From contig NW_014013434.1 of NCBI RefSeq assembly GCF_000611645.1, positions 1 through 36,532 of the forward strand: a stretch of 36,532 nucleotides of DNA, in the 5' to 3' direction. The notes beneath the pieces are model-generated. The model did no database searches. It had not been told where the DNA came from and worked only from the letters and a program-made list of their open reading frames with translations. The DNA is from Monoraphidium neglectum (taxonomy: Eukaryota; Chlorophyta; Chlorophyceae; Sphaeropleales; Selenastraceae). Position numbers and translations under genes: made by a program. This document shows, piece after piece, positions 27,586-36,532 of the stretch; the first letter of the stretch is position 1; each line of letters begins with the position of its first letter.

Positions 27586-29214
27586 GCTGCGCCCCAGCTC
27601 TCCAGCGCGCCCAACGGCGGCGCTGAGGGCTGTCATACAGGTGTCAGCGCTGGCAAGGCTTGGCCACGTGCATGAGAGCACGTTCGCCTGCCGCGTTTTG
27701 ACTTCATGCAAGGCGCGAGCCTGTGTGAACTGGCCGCTGCCGGTTGTATGACATCGTGTTTGGTGTCTCTTTGCAGGGCCTTTGTTAGCTTAGAGGCTCC
27801 CACCGTATTTATGTAGGCTCTCCTTGTGCGCCGGCACCGTTGCGCGGCTGAGGAGGGCAGCGCAACGCCATTTCCTAGCTGCAGGCACCGCAACCAACCT
27901 CTGCGTATGGGGATCTGGCGCGCTGACATCAACAGCGACAGTTTTTGCACTCGTCAGCTGAGCCCATTCGATGGCCGAGCACCACACCCTCCTCAAGCAC
28001 CACCTGTGCGGCTGCCCGAGCGGGGACCGCCCATGCCGCTTCTATTGCAGAGGCATGAGTGGCTGCCGCCGCTCGCGGCCGCGTGGCCACCCGCTTTTGG
28101 CGACGGGCCGCACATGCGCATGCTGCGCCAGCGCAGGCAGGGTTGCAACACGTGCCCCGATGTGAAGGGGCAGCGTGCGTCGTTTCTAAGGCTCACGTTG
28201 GCATGCCGTTGGCCAGCAAAGCACAGTATTTTCCAGTGTTTTGCCTCGAACGTGGGCCGCCGTTCCTGCCACCTGTTTGGGCGCTGCCCCTGTGCATTAA
28301 GCAGGAGCATGCTACATACAGGGCTTGCAGCACAACAGTGGTTTTTTTGGCACACCGTTGGCCGCTGCAACCACGTGCCGCACCTGACACCACACGCGCT
28401 TTGCTGGAGCGGCGGTTGGGCCTTTTGATGCTCTATAATGCCGGTTGCGGCCCCCTGGCTGCACTGGTCCTCCTTGTTGTGTGTGTGCAGCAATGAGGCT
28501 GTGAAATGACCAGCCTGCAGTGCTTGCGTGTTTTGCTTTTGCTTGCTTTTCCTGTACGAGACTGCTGCCTTGCCTTCATAACTTGCCCTTGACCATGGCT
28601 GCGTGCATCGCTGCTTTCGTTGGTGGGCCAGGCTACCAGCTCCTTTGGGGATTGCAAGCAGCTGTGCCGAAAGCCTCGCCTATCCGTGTGTGCAGCGATG
28701 CATGCGCCAATGAAGCAGCGGCTGCTGAGCTTGATGGCGTCAACATGGACTGCGATCATACTCGCAACCTCTTCATCATCCCCATCATCACATCCACGCT
28801 CCTCCGCCCTAGGAGCTGCCAATTGATGTCATGATGATGAAGGTATCTTGCGACGGCCCATGCTTGCAAGTTGCACGGCACCATCACGTTGCGCCGCCAA
28901 GCCCAGTAACACGGTGATTTCAAGCGCCCTGTATAACAGGGCGATCATCGAAGCTGGGGCAGCTTCGAGCGTCATGCTCAAGCGTAACGACTGCAGCAGC
29001 GCCAGCATGATCGCATGGCAAAACGACAGACACCACACCGTTGTCATTCTCAGCCAGCGCAAGCAGCTGCTACGGGGCAGACACTGCCACCAGTATGCTG
29101 ATATGCATGTATGTTGTGCAACCTCCCGCAACTTGATCAACACATGGCACGTCGGCGGCGCCAGGCAAGGCAGGCAAGCGGCTGACACCCTCCCCCAAGC
29201 TCCGGGTCGGCGCG
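27586..29214. other. Convergent intergenic region with tandem hairpins
   Basis: Lies between the stops of the LOV-like gene (plus) and the peroxiredoxin (minus). Frames up to 166 codons on both strands carry no recognisable domain. The only notable structure is the pair of perfect inverted repeats at 28925-28968, in the peroxiredoxin's 3' flank. Confidence 0.5.
28925..28968. repeat. Two tandem perfect stem-loops
   Basis: CGCCCTG/CAGGGCG (7-bp arms, 28925-28931 and 28937-28943, loop TATAA) and TCGAAGCT/AGCTTCGA (8-bp arms, 28948-28955 and 28961-28968, loop GGGGC) are separated by four bases. A further TCATGCT/AGCATGA pair spans 28972-29010. On the minus strand they lie about 245-290 bases after the peroxiredoxin stop, possibly in its 3' UTR. 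Confidence 0.6.
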
Positions 29215-30643
29215 TCACAGCAGCTCCAGCACCTTCTCCGCGCGGCTGCAGGTGAGGCCGCCGCCGCCCTCCAGGTTGAGGGCCTTGATGACGCCGTCCT
29301 CAAAGAGCGCCGCGTAGCGCTGGCTGCGGCTGCCCAGGCCGAAGCCGCGGCCGTCCATCTCCAGGTCCATGGCCTGTGCAGGTGGGTGAGTGTGTGACAC
29401 AGGGAAAGTTGCTTTCAGAGTGCGGAATTTCGAGGTTTGCGGAGTGCAAGAGCACGCGCACGCATGCATGTGTGCGCACACATGCGTGGATGCCCATGCA
29501 AGCCAACACGCGCACGCACATTGCACCAAGGTTTTGGTTGTGAGTTTGGATATGCGCATGCCCCGCATGGTGACGGGGAGACAAGACAACCAGCCGCCCG
29601 GTCAATTCCCACCTTCGTGAAGTCCCCGTTGCCGTCTGACAGGAAAACGAGCTCGTCGCCGGCCCCCAAGCTGTCGGCCCAGGCCTTCATCACGAAGCTG
29701 TCGTTGACGCTGACGCACCTGCCCGGGGAGGCGCGTGTGAAGGCCGTGGCGTGCGGCGCTATGGAGAGGTCAACGCAAGGGGGAGATCGGGCGCAGAGGG
29801 GCTTCGATGCAGGCGAACAAGTGCAGGCGAAAGCAGACAGAGGGGTGGGTGGCCAAAATGGAGGGGTCCTCACGCAATGAGGTCGACGCCCTTGGCCTTG
29901 AGCTCCTTTGCGTTCTTGATGAACCCAGGGGCGTGGTCCTTGCTGCAGGAGTTGGTTACAGGTTGCGGTGGCTGAATGCACAGGTTCGACATGGCAGAAT
30001 TCTGGTGGACAGGCAAACATTGGGGTGGCGCACCGCAGCTGGCGGAACCCACGTGGCCAGCGATGCACCCCTCCCACCTGCATGTCGGCGTGAAGGCACC
30101 GGGCACTGCAAACAGCACCACCTGCGCATGTGGAAATGGGAGAAGACCAAGTTAGCGGGCAGGCACTTGTGTTGTGAAACACCTGCCCCGACCACAGAGG
30201 GCACCGCCAGCCATGGAGTGGGTTTCTTGCGTTGCCATGTCAGGCTGCAAGCAGTCAGGCTGTATGTCAGCAATCATCAGTGTCAGAATAATGGGGACCT
30301 TGCCTTCTTGCCGGCGAAAAGCTCATCCGTCTTCACATCCTCAAAGTCCAGGGTCTTCACGGTGGCACTGGGAACCTGTGCAACACCGAGGGCCCAAGCG
30401 CGATTGCAGCACCGGTAGTGTGCGTCGCAACGGTAGACGCATCGCCGTGCAGCGCTGAGCCTCATGCAGAACGTGCAAAGCATGGGCGACCTGTGCTGCC
30501 ATGCACCTGTCGTCGCTGCCGCAGCAACGGTGATCAGTGGCGCTGCGGCGGCGTGCACCGACAGTGATCACCAGCTCATGTCGTCAGCCCAACCACGAGC
30601 AGGATCGATCGCGCGGGCGCACCTTGTCTCCAACCTTCACCAT
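29215..30643 (-). CDS. Type II peroxiredoxin (PrxII/Prx5-like), cytosolic form
   Basis: Thiol peroxidase reducing hydrogen and alkyl peroxides. Exons (minus): 30643-30623, 30375-30304, 30121-30078, 29942-29874, 29718-29613, 29373-29215; 156 residues, the normal length of plant cytosolic PrxII. The peroxidatic Cys is C45 in [10 protein letters not shown], assembled across a splice site, and the resolving Cys is C70 in [14 protein letters not shown], a spacing of 25 as in plant Prx[11 protein letters not shown], the Gly-rich [13 protein letters not shown] stretch and a C-terminal EKVLELL follow the family. No targeting peptide precedes MVKVGDKV. Exon 1 codes only seven residues. Intron 2 must use a GC donor (AAG|GCAAGG) because the nearby GT is out of frame. 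It is divergent from the dioxygenase gene, 225 bases away. Confidence 0.93.
29446..29522. repeat. Alternating purine-pyrimidine tract in peroxiredoxin intron 5
   Basis: GCACGCGCACGCATGCATG, GTGCGCACACATGCG and a later CGCGCACGCACA lie within the intron 29374-29612. Confidence 0.6.
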
Positions 30644-30868
30644 TGTGTCTTTGATATACCGAGACGCGGGCAGGCAAGGTCCAAGATCAGAAGGGAGGAA
30701 CCCGCGTGAGTGCGTGAGTGATATGATCAGCAATGGGGATGTGTCGATGTGATATTCTGGTATCAGCGCGTCAGGTGTCGTTTCTTTTGTACAATAAGGG
30801 GGTCGTCGTCACCAGGGCATCAGTCAGAGCAATCCTTCGTAATAGGGGCCACATTCCGTTGTTGAAGC
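30644..30868. promoter_or_regulatory. Compact divergent promoter of peroxiredoxin and dioxygenase
   Basis: Only 225 bases separate the two start codons, so the genes probably share control elements. GATATGATCAG and GATGTGATATTC motifs recur in this AT-richer stretch, but I recognise no known box. Confidence 0.5.
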
Positions 30869-31558
30869 ATGCATCAGCTTGGTCTGAAACACTGCGTTTC
30901 TCTGCCACGCGGACAGCCTGCGCTGTGCTGCGCATCGGGGGCGGCGCACCGAAATGTTGCCCGGCACGTTGCGCTGGTGCGCGCATACACAGCAGTGGAC
31001 CAGCTCAACACAGCAGCCATCTTCCAGCCACCGTTGGTTGACATCAAGGGGTTGCTCAATGGAGAGCTGCCCACACAAGCTGCAATCAACCAGGCAAGGC
31101 CCAAGGTCACCCTGAGGGTGACCTCATACGAGCGCATCACAAGCCATCCATGCCTCCTACATTTACGACTTGTGCCGTGCGCAGGTCAGGGCCGAGTGCG
31201 AGGCGACAGGATTCCTGGCCTTCACAGGCCATGGCATTACTGAGCCGCAGCTGCGCCTGCTGTTTGCATCGGCCAGGGCGCTGTTTGACCAGCCTTTAAG
31301 CGTCAAGCAGGCATTGGTCGTCGGTAGCATGCTGAGCGGGCGTGGCTACGAGATAAGCCCTGAGCACAAGGAGTTCATGGCGGCCTTCAAGAAGAGCGGC
31401 GCAGCTGCTGCTGCTGCCGCTGCTCCTGCTGCTCTTCCTCGTGCCGCCGAAGCAGAAACAGCGAGGGCGACGGCCGCTGCGGACGATGCAGAAGCGTGGG
31501 TGGTGGCCACAGCGAGAGGCGCTTCGAACGGCACCATCGTGGCCGGCGATTTTGCACA

Positions 31559-31593
<35 letters not shown>

Positions 31594-31605
31594 GCAGCAG
31601 CAGCC

Positions 31606-31646
<41 letters not shown>

Positions 31647-32921
31647 GGGGTTGGCGCATTGGCGCCCGAACCCTCCGCTTTAGAAGGAATTCTGTCAGAG
31701 CGGTTCCTGTGCGGGCCACCTTTGACAGAGGACGAGTGGTCTGACGAATACCACTCACAAGGCCTGGGCCCCATCTTTTTTGCTCCCGATGCTTGGCCGG
31801 CCGAGGGCGACGCGCCTGGCCTCCGCGGCCACATGCAGGCCTGCCACGAGGCGATGACCCGGGTCGCGGGCGCGACGATGCGCCTGATCGCGGCGGCGCT
31901 TGGGCTGGAGTGCGGGTTCTTCGACGACATGACGCGCCGCCACTGTTCCAACCTGCAGGCATGTACTTTGTTGTTGCGCCTGGTGAAACTGCACTGGCAA
32001 CATGCCCGGCGCTGGGAACTGGACGGGGTGAAAGGGAAGCTATGCTGCTGGCGTCCTGGCACGGGTACGCCCTTGTGTGTTCCGCGGGCCGCTGGCGTGC
32101 CTGTGAGAATTAAAACGCCTTTCCTTCATCCGCCCACATCAGGTGGCCAACTACCCCACACAGCTGGTTGACCCCTCCAGTTTGGGGCCGGGGCATATGC
32201 GCAAGAAGGCTCACACAGACTCGGGACTGCTGACCCTGCTGGTATCAGAGGACTGGCTGCCCAGCAGCGGGTGGCGTGCTGGGGACGGCGGGCTGCAGCT
32301 GCTCAACGCACGCGGCGAGTGGGTGGAGGTGGCCGTGCCAGAAGGTGAGGAATAAAGTGCTGGACTGCCCTTTTGTCTGATTGTCAAGATTGCAAGTCCA
32401 GTCTCTGATGGCTCATCCAAGGAATCTCGCCGCACCTGCCAAGGTCTGATGCACCAGCCCACCCCTGCCCGCTACAATTACCCCGTCCTCCAGGGGCACT
32501 GCTGCTCAACCTGGGCTCGCTCCTCACCCGCCTGACAAACGGCCAGTGGAAGTCTACCCTTCACCGCGTCACCAACCCCACCGGCACGCAGCAACACTTG
32601 CAGCGGCAAGGAGATAACCACCACCAACAGCAGCAACAGCAGCAGCAACAGCAGCAGCAACAGCAGCAGCAACAGCGGCAGCAGCAGCAATCTACGCGCC
32701 GCCTCTCGGTCGCATTCTTCTACAAGCCGGCGTACGATTCCGTCATCGACGCCGTCCCAACCTGCCTGGACCCTGCAAAACCCAACGGCGGCCGCTGTTT
32801 TGAACCCGCACTGGCATCAGACCTGACGCGGGCAGGGGTGCTGCACAAGTTTGCCCACCTGCCACCAGAGGAGGCCAGCCGCCTCTATCACCAGCACATG
32901 GCACAGATACGCGCCGCCTGA
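30869..32921 (+). CDS. 2-oxoglutarate/Fe(II)-dependent dioxygenase (DIOX/IPNS-like)
   Basis: Oxygenase of the superfamily that includes isopenicillin N synthase, flavonol synthase and gibberellin oxidases; substrate unknown. Exons: 30869-31093, 31185-31958, 32143-32344, 32494-32921; 542 residues against a usual 330-370. The N-terminal DIOX_N part has PLVDIKGLLNGEL, then after splicing QVRAECEATGFLAFTGHGI. The core has the iron ligands H357-T-D359 in KKAHTDSGLLTLL and H424 in STLHRV, and the 2OG-binding RxS in RRLSVAFFY. Excess length comes from Ala-rich and poly-Ser segments (about residues 148-230) and a polyglutamine insertion between H424 and RxS. Introns 1 and 2 appear to use GC donors (CAG|GCAAGG, CAG|GCATGT), chosen because they restore family sequence (SNLQVANYP). 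In-frame GT alternatives would insert a few residues. The first 30 residues could be a targeting peptide. Confidence 0.87.
31563..31646 (+). repeat. AGC microsatellite encoding poly-Ser in dioxygenase
   Basis: About 28 triplets, mostly AGC with two CGC interruptions, in the serine frame of exon 2. It gives 25 or so Ser with two Arg. Confidence 0.9.
32623..32690 (+). repeat. CAA(CAG)3 12-bp repeat encoding polyglutamine in dioxygenase
   Basis: A regular 12-base unit of one CAA and three CAG codons repeated about four times, giving 17 Gln, one Arg and four more Gln in exon 4. Confidence 0.9.
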
Positions 32922-33801
32922 TGGCGCCGTTGGGAGGGCACGTCACAGACATAGATGCGCGTCGGCAGCATCGCTGGCAGCTTGGCCAGCTGCTGGCACC
33001 TGGACACGATTCAGATTGGATAGGGACGCTTTTCGGCATGACTTGACCTGGCACATCTTTTTTTGATGACCAAGTAACAATGGCGGGGGATGTGCCTAGA
33101 GGTCCCAACTCGGGTGTGCACAGCAAACGTTCGCCGGGGTTGTAGCCTTGAGAAATGACCAGACTGGCGGCTAGGGTGGCCTGGACTGCCACGCGCAAGG
33201 CAAAATCGCGACACCTGACCCGCGCACACTGGGGCGGCGTCATTGTCGGTTGCCCTGGTGGATGGCATGTAATGCGCTATGCGCATGGCATGGGTGAGCA
33301 GCCCCTGGCAGGAATCAGTCACAGATGTGCTTGGTCGGCGGTACAGCTGGCGAGGGGCCCAGGTTCCGAGCCGGTGTGTGTGGCAAGGCCCGCCCGCTTG
33401 GCAAAAGCGCCTGCTGCCAACGTCTGATGCACGTCACACATATTCCGTATGACTGGTGCAAATAAAACTACTGTATGTGAGCGAGGTGGTGGCCACCACC
33501 CGTAATCAATTAACCATGCAGTGTGCTGCAGCGAAGTGAGGGTTGCTCTCACAAGTTGTGGTGCATCGAGCGTGCAGCTGCAGCCTGCGGCCTGCGGCAC
33601 AGCTGCGGCGCCACGCTGTGAGCACTTCACAGCATCCGACATGAGTTAAGCTTTGAGTTCCTACCGTGCTCTTCAATTCCCAACAGCCTTCGAGAATAAC
33701 AGACGGATGGAGCCAGTGAGATACCTCGTCTTGTCTGTACTCAGCGCCCCCGTCAATTCACCTTGAACCAACTGTCCGCCAGCCGAAATGCCGCCGCATG
33801 G
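32922..33801. other. Convergent intergenic region, nothing recognised
   Basis: Lies between the dioxygenase stop and the stop of the glutamate-receptor-like gene, and contains both 3' UTRs. A TGTAA, the usual green-algal polyadenylation signal, occurs at 33268-33272, 347 bases after the dioxygenase stop. No coding exon was seen. Confidence 0.45.
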
Positions 33802-34354
33802 TCACCCAACGGCTCCATTGCCGTTGCTGCGGCCGTTGGGCGTCGGCGCCGCCGACCTGCCGAGCGTGGACTCGCGGCTCAGCACCAACACGTCCCCGTC
33901 GCCGCTTTCCCGCCTCATCGGCGGCCCGTCCAGGGGGGCCCGTCCAATCTCAGGCTGTGCCCGCGGCTGCAAGCGGCTGTGGGGGTCAGCCGTCCCCTCT
34001 GCAAACACCAGGTGCCGCGGCCAGGCGCCGGCGCCCGCAGCAGGGCCGATCTCGTCTTGCGGCTGCGGGCCGCCGCCCCATGCACGGTCAGCCCGCACCG
34101 CTGCGTGGCTGCCACTGCCGTCGCCCGCGCTCTCAGGTGCGCCGGTGCCGTTGGCGCTTCGGCGCGTGGGGGTGGAGGTGCCGGAGCCCACCACCAGGCG
34201 GGGCGGGGGATCATGGGCACTGTGGGCGCCTTGGACGGCGCTTGCATCAGCAACGCGTGCGCTACCGTTGCAGCCAGTGATGCAGCGAGCGAATCGCTTG
34301 ACCTTCTGTGGGGATGGACAGGCAGCGGCATTTGTGGTGGTGTTTGTATTTATG

Positions 34355-34405
<51 letters not shown>

Positions 34406-36532
34406 ATGCGCGCGCGCGCGTGTGTGTCTGTGTGTGTGTGTCTGTGTGTGTGTCTGTGTGTGTGTCTGTGTGTGTGTGTGTGTTGCTTGGTGAGGGCTTT
34501 CACAAATGGATCAACCATCTCATGACACAACAAAGTGGCAGCGAGAGCGACAGCCAGCAACGTGGGAAGCGCTGCCAAAGTGGCGTCATGGGCCCCCCTT
34601 GGGCGCTCAAAAGGTCCGCGATCTCACCATGAAGGCTTCCGGGTTCTTGCGCATGTTGTAGACTGCCAGCAGCAGCAGACACACGCCCATCGCAATGCAC
34701 AGGATGTACCTGTCCGGAATGGGGGAGATGTGCAGGGCGCGCACTTGCTTGCATCAAGATGTGTTGCAAATAGGCTGTGTATAGAGAACAGCAATGAGCA
34801 GCATTACTGACGTAAGACAGGTGGTGGGCAAGACCTGGGCAGCCACCTGTGGCGGCGCATCCACAGCAGCCTGCGGGCTCACCAGAGGCCTGAGACCTGG
34901 CGGAACTCGATCTGGGAACCGGTAGAGCCGTGGCCGCCGCCGCTGCTGCTGGTGAAGCACTTGTCGGTGCCGCCCGTCTTGATGTACCTGCGCGAGGCGC
35001 GCGGGGCAGCCGCAAGGGAGCAGCGCCCGTGTCGCAGGAGGGTGCCAGGAGTTTGCTCAGACACGCCATGTCAGCCAACCAAGTTGCTACCGCATCGGCA
35101 CCGAATCGGGCCCAGGAGTGCCTGTGAGGCAGCCCCCCGATAAAAAAAGCCTTGGCTTAGTTTTTCAAGACCACGCATCCGCGGCGCGCGTCCTCGTGCA
35201 GTCTGGCTGGTGCTCACGTGTTCTCCAGCATGTCCAGCGCCCCCTGCTGCGTCTGCAGCCGCACGATGGCCTCGTTGAGCGCCGTTATGGTGGCGTCTGG
35301 AAAGCTGCTAGGGAAGGCCAGCGCCAGGGAGAAGGTCTCAAAGGTGTCCCCAATCACAAATAAAGTGCAGCTCTCATCCGTGCCTGGGTTTTGACAGCGA
35401 GGGACGGGGGTTCAAGGAACCTGAACGGCGGCTGTGTATTTGAGGCAGCATGTTGTGAGTGCCCACCGCCAGCACTCAGCGGCGCCGGCCCCAAACGCTT
35501 TGCGCTCCCCCCCCCCCCCGGGAGTCTGTTGAGCGCGGTGGCGCACCTGCCAGGAACTCGACAATGGACTTATCGAGCACGAGGGCCTGCGAGACCCCTT
35601 GCCTCAGCCGCTCCACCATCACCGCGGTGTCCTCGTCCGACTCCCTGGGGCACGCCCGCGGCCAGGAGCGCAACACAGGCTTCATCAGCAGCAATGAGGT
35701 TCGAGCCCTTGGCAGGTTTGTTTGGCTGCTGCGTGAGCATCGCTTGCGGGACAGATGCAAGGCACCAGCAATGCAGGCGCGCCTGCCGAGGCCGGGGCTG
35801 GGAAGCCAGCCGGCAGCCTCCTCGCTGACGCTGCGCTGAAGGCGGCGGCGCGCCCACCAGGGGTGGCCGGTGGCCGCGATGTTGTGCCGCTGCTTGAGCA
35901 TCGTGACGTAGCCCGACCAGGTGTCAACGATTACGCCAGCTGCGCCCGTGATGTCGGCCTTGGAGTAGACGCTGCTCTTCAGCGATACCTGGGGGCGAGA
36001 AAGCGTACGCCGGCCGGCCGATTTGGTGCGCGTCGATCAGCGGCTTCCATGGGGCGTGCTAGCGCGATTTGATGTGCAGCAAAGTCGTGCCGGGTCACCT
36101 CTGTCAAGTTGCTGGCGCTGATGGCAGTGTACATGAAGACCATCACCATGACGAGGAACCCGTCTGCCGCGCCAAAGAGGGGGCGGGGGTGGGGGAGGTT
36201 GCGCATGGACGGAGGCGCATGTGAGGTCATTAGCGGCCTGACAGGGAGGCCAGAGCTGCGCGGAGTGTCTGCATGACAGCGGTCGCACATCCTTGTGATG
36301 CACGCCGACAGTAGGGAACCCTGTGTGTGCTGCAGAGGGTGCTGTGCTGCTGCCCCCTGGCGCAGCTCACATCCCATGAAGATGATGCGCGAGGCCCACG
36401 TCTGCAGGGGTGAGGCAGTAGGAAAGGGGGGCAGGTGCGTGGGGCAGCTAGCATGCGGAGCGGCTCCCAGGCACAAGCGGCTCCAATATCGGTCAACAAA
36501 CCTGTGTTCCGGGGTGAGCCTGTCCCACGGGC
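33802..36532 (-). CDS. Ionotropic glutamate-receptor-like channel, C-terminal part (5' end beyond window)
   Basis: Ligand-gated cation channel related to plant GLRs and animal iGluRs. Exons (minus): 36532-36502 (partial), 36401-36371, 36163-36099, 35988-35858, 35644-35547, 35383-35218, 34987-34883, 34709-34628, 34305-33802; about 403 residues. Order: end of the pore loop ([10 protein letters not shown]), M3 helix [20 protein letters not shown], the S2 ligand-binding lobe, M4 helix [20 protein letters not shown], then a 170-residue Ser/Gly/Pro-rich cytoplasmic tail. In S2, [13 protein letters not shown] holds the Asp/Glu that binds the ligand amino group, and [32 protein letters not shown] follow the family. 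Cysteines in ESCTLFVIG and TDKCFTSS match the conserved S2 disulfide. The amino-terminal domain, S1, M1 and most of the pore loop lie right of the window. The M3 gate motif is divergent from SYTANLAAF. Confidence 0.87.
34351..34483 (+). repeat. TG/TGCG/CG microsatellite in glutamate-receptor-like gene intron
   Basis: (TG)n, then (TGCG)n, a CGCGCGCGCG core and again TGTGTGTC repeats, entirely inside the last intron (34306-34627). Read in the gene's sense it is a CA-rich tract close to the acceptor. Confidence 0.95.

Noticed and set aside
27993..28493. Frames of 145-166 codons on both strands
   Set aside because: Overlapping frames on opposite strands with Cys/His-rich unpatterned products and no splice or domain support.
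31346..32062. Long minus-strand frame rich in Leu opposite dioxygenase exon 2
   Set aside because: It is the antisense of the AGC repeat and a high-GC exon; the plus strand has clear family sequence and splice borders.
33763..34632. Plus-strand frame of 289 codons with Cys/Val repeats
   Set aside because: It runs through the TG microsatellite and the antisense of the receptor tail; low-complexity CVCV product with no domain.
35684..35704. GGTTCGAGCCC resembling a tRNA T-arm
   Set aside because: The stem pairs only with G-T wobbles and no acceptor, D or anticodon arm lies at the right distance; it is inside an intron of the receptor gene.

Overview
The window is nuclear DNA from a photosynthetic green alga. 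Exons are GC-rich, while intergenic DNA looks closer to 50-60% GC. Protein-coding genes are dense, and nearly all are cut into short exons by short introns with GT(G/A)-AG borders. The gene set is plant-like: a lycopene epsilon-cyclase, a CBM20 starch-binding protein, an ACHT-type chloroplast thioredoxin, a type II peroxiredoxin, a CTF2-like FAD monooxygenase and a glutamate-receptor-like channel. In-frame AGC/CAG repeats occur in several genes. I cannot name the species; a chlorophyte fits best, and the class is open. All gene models are hand-spliced from reading frame, splice borders and family similarity.

Layout, left to right: CDC48 AAA ATPase (minus, C-terminal end off the left edge); a divergent promoter; a transmembrane thioredoxin/PDI-like protein (plus); a CBM20 starch-binding protein (plus); an ACHT thioredoxin (minus, convergent with CBM20); U3 snoRNP protein RRP9 (plus, divergent from ACHT); lycopene epsilon-cyclase (plus); an intronless F-box-like/ankyrin protein of the GCPWD type (plus); a CTF2-like FAD monooxygenase (plus); a small protein with a degenerate LOV/PAS domain (plus); a type II peroxiredoxin (minus); a 2-oxoglutarate/Fe(II) dioxygenase (plus, divergent from the peroxiredoxin); and the C-terminal half of an ionotropic glutamate-receptor-like channel (minus, running off the right edge). 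I saw no tRNA, rRNA, transposon or CRISPR array.

The genes are mostly unrelated housekeeping, plastid and signalling functions. Two groupings may matter. CDC48 (used in ER-associated degradation) and the ER thioredoxin share a 572-base divergent promoter containing a CACGTG box. Three thiol-redox proteins (TMX-like, ACHT, PrxII) lie in the window, and the ACHT gene converges on a starch-binding protein gene.

The observations most worth checking are the LOV-type domain that has lost its photoactive cysteine and other flavin contacts, the divergent gate motif of the glutamate-receptor-like channel, the polyglutamine insertion inside the catalytic core of the dioxygenase, a cluster of GC-AG introns in one divergent gene pair, the recurrent alternating purine-pyrimidine tracts inside introns, and two tandem perfect hairpins downstream of the peroxiredoxin.
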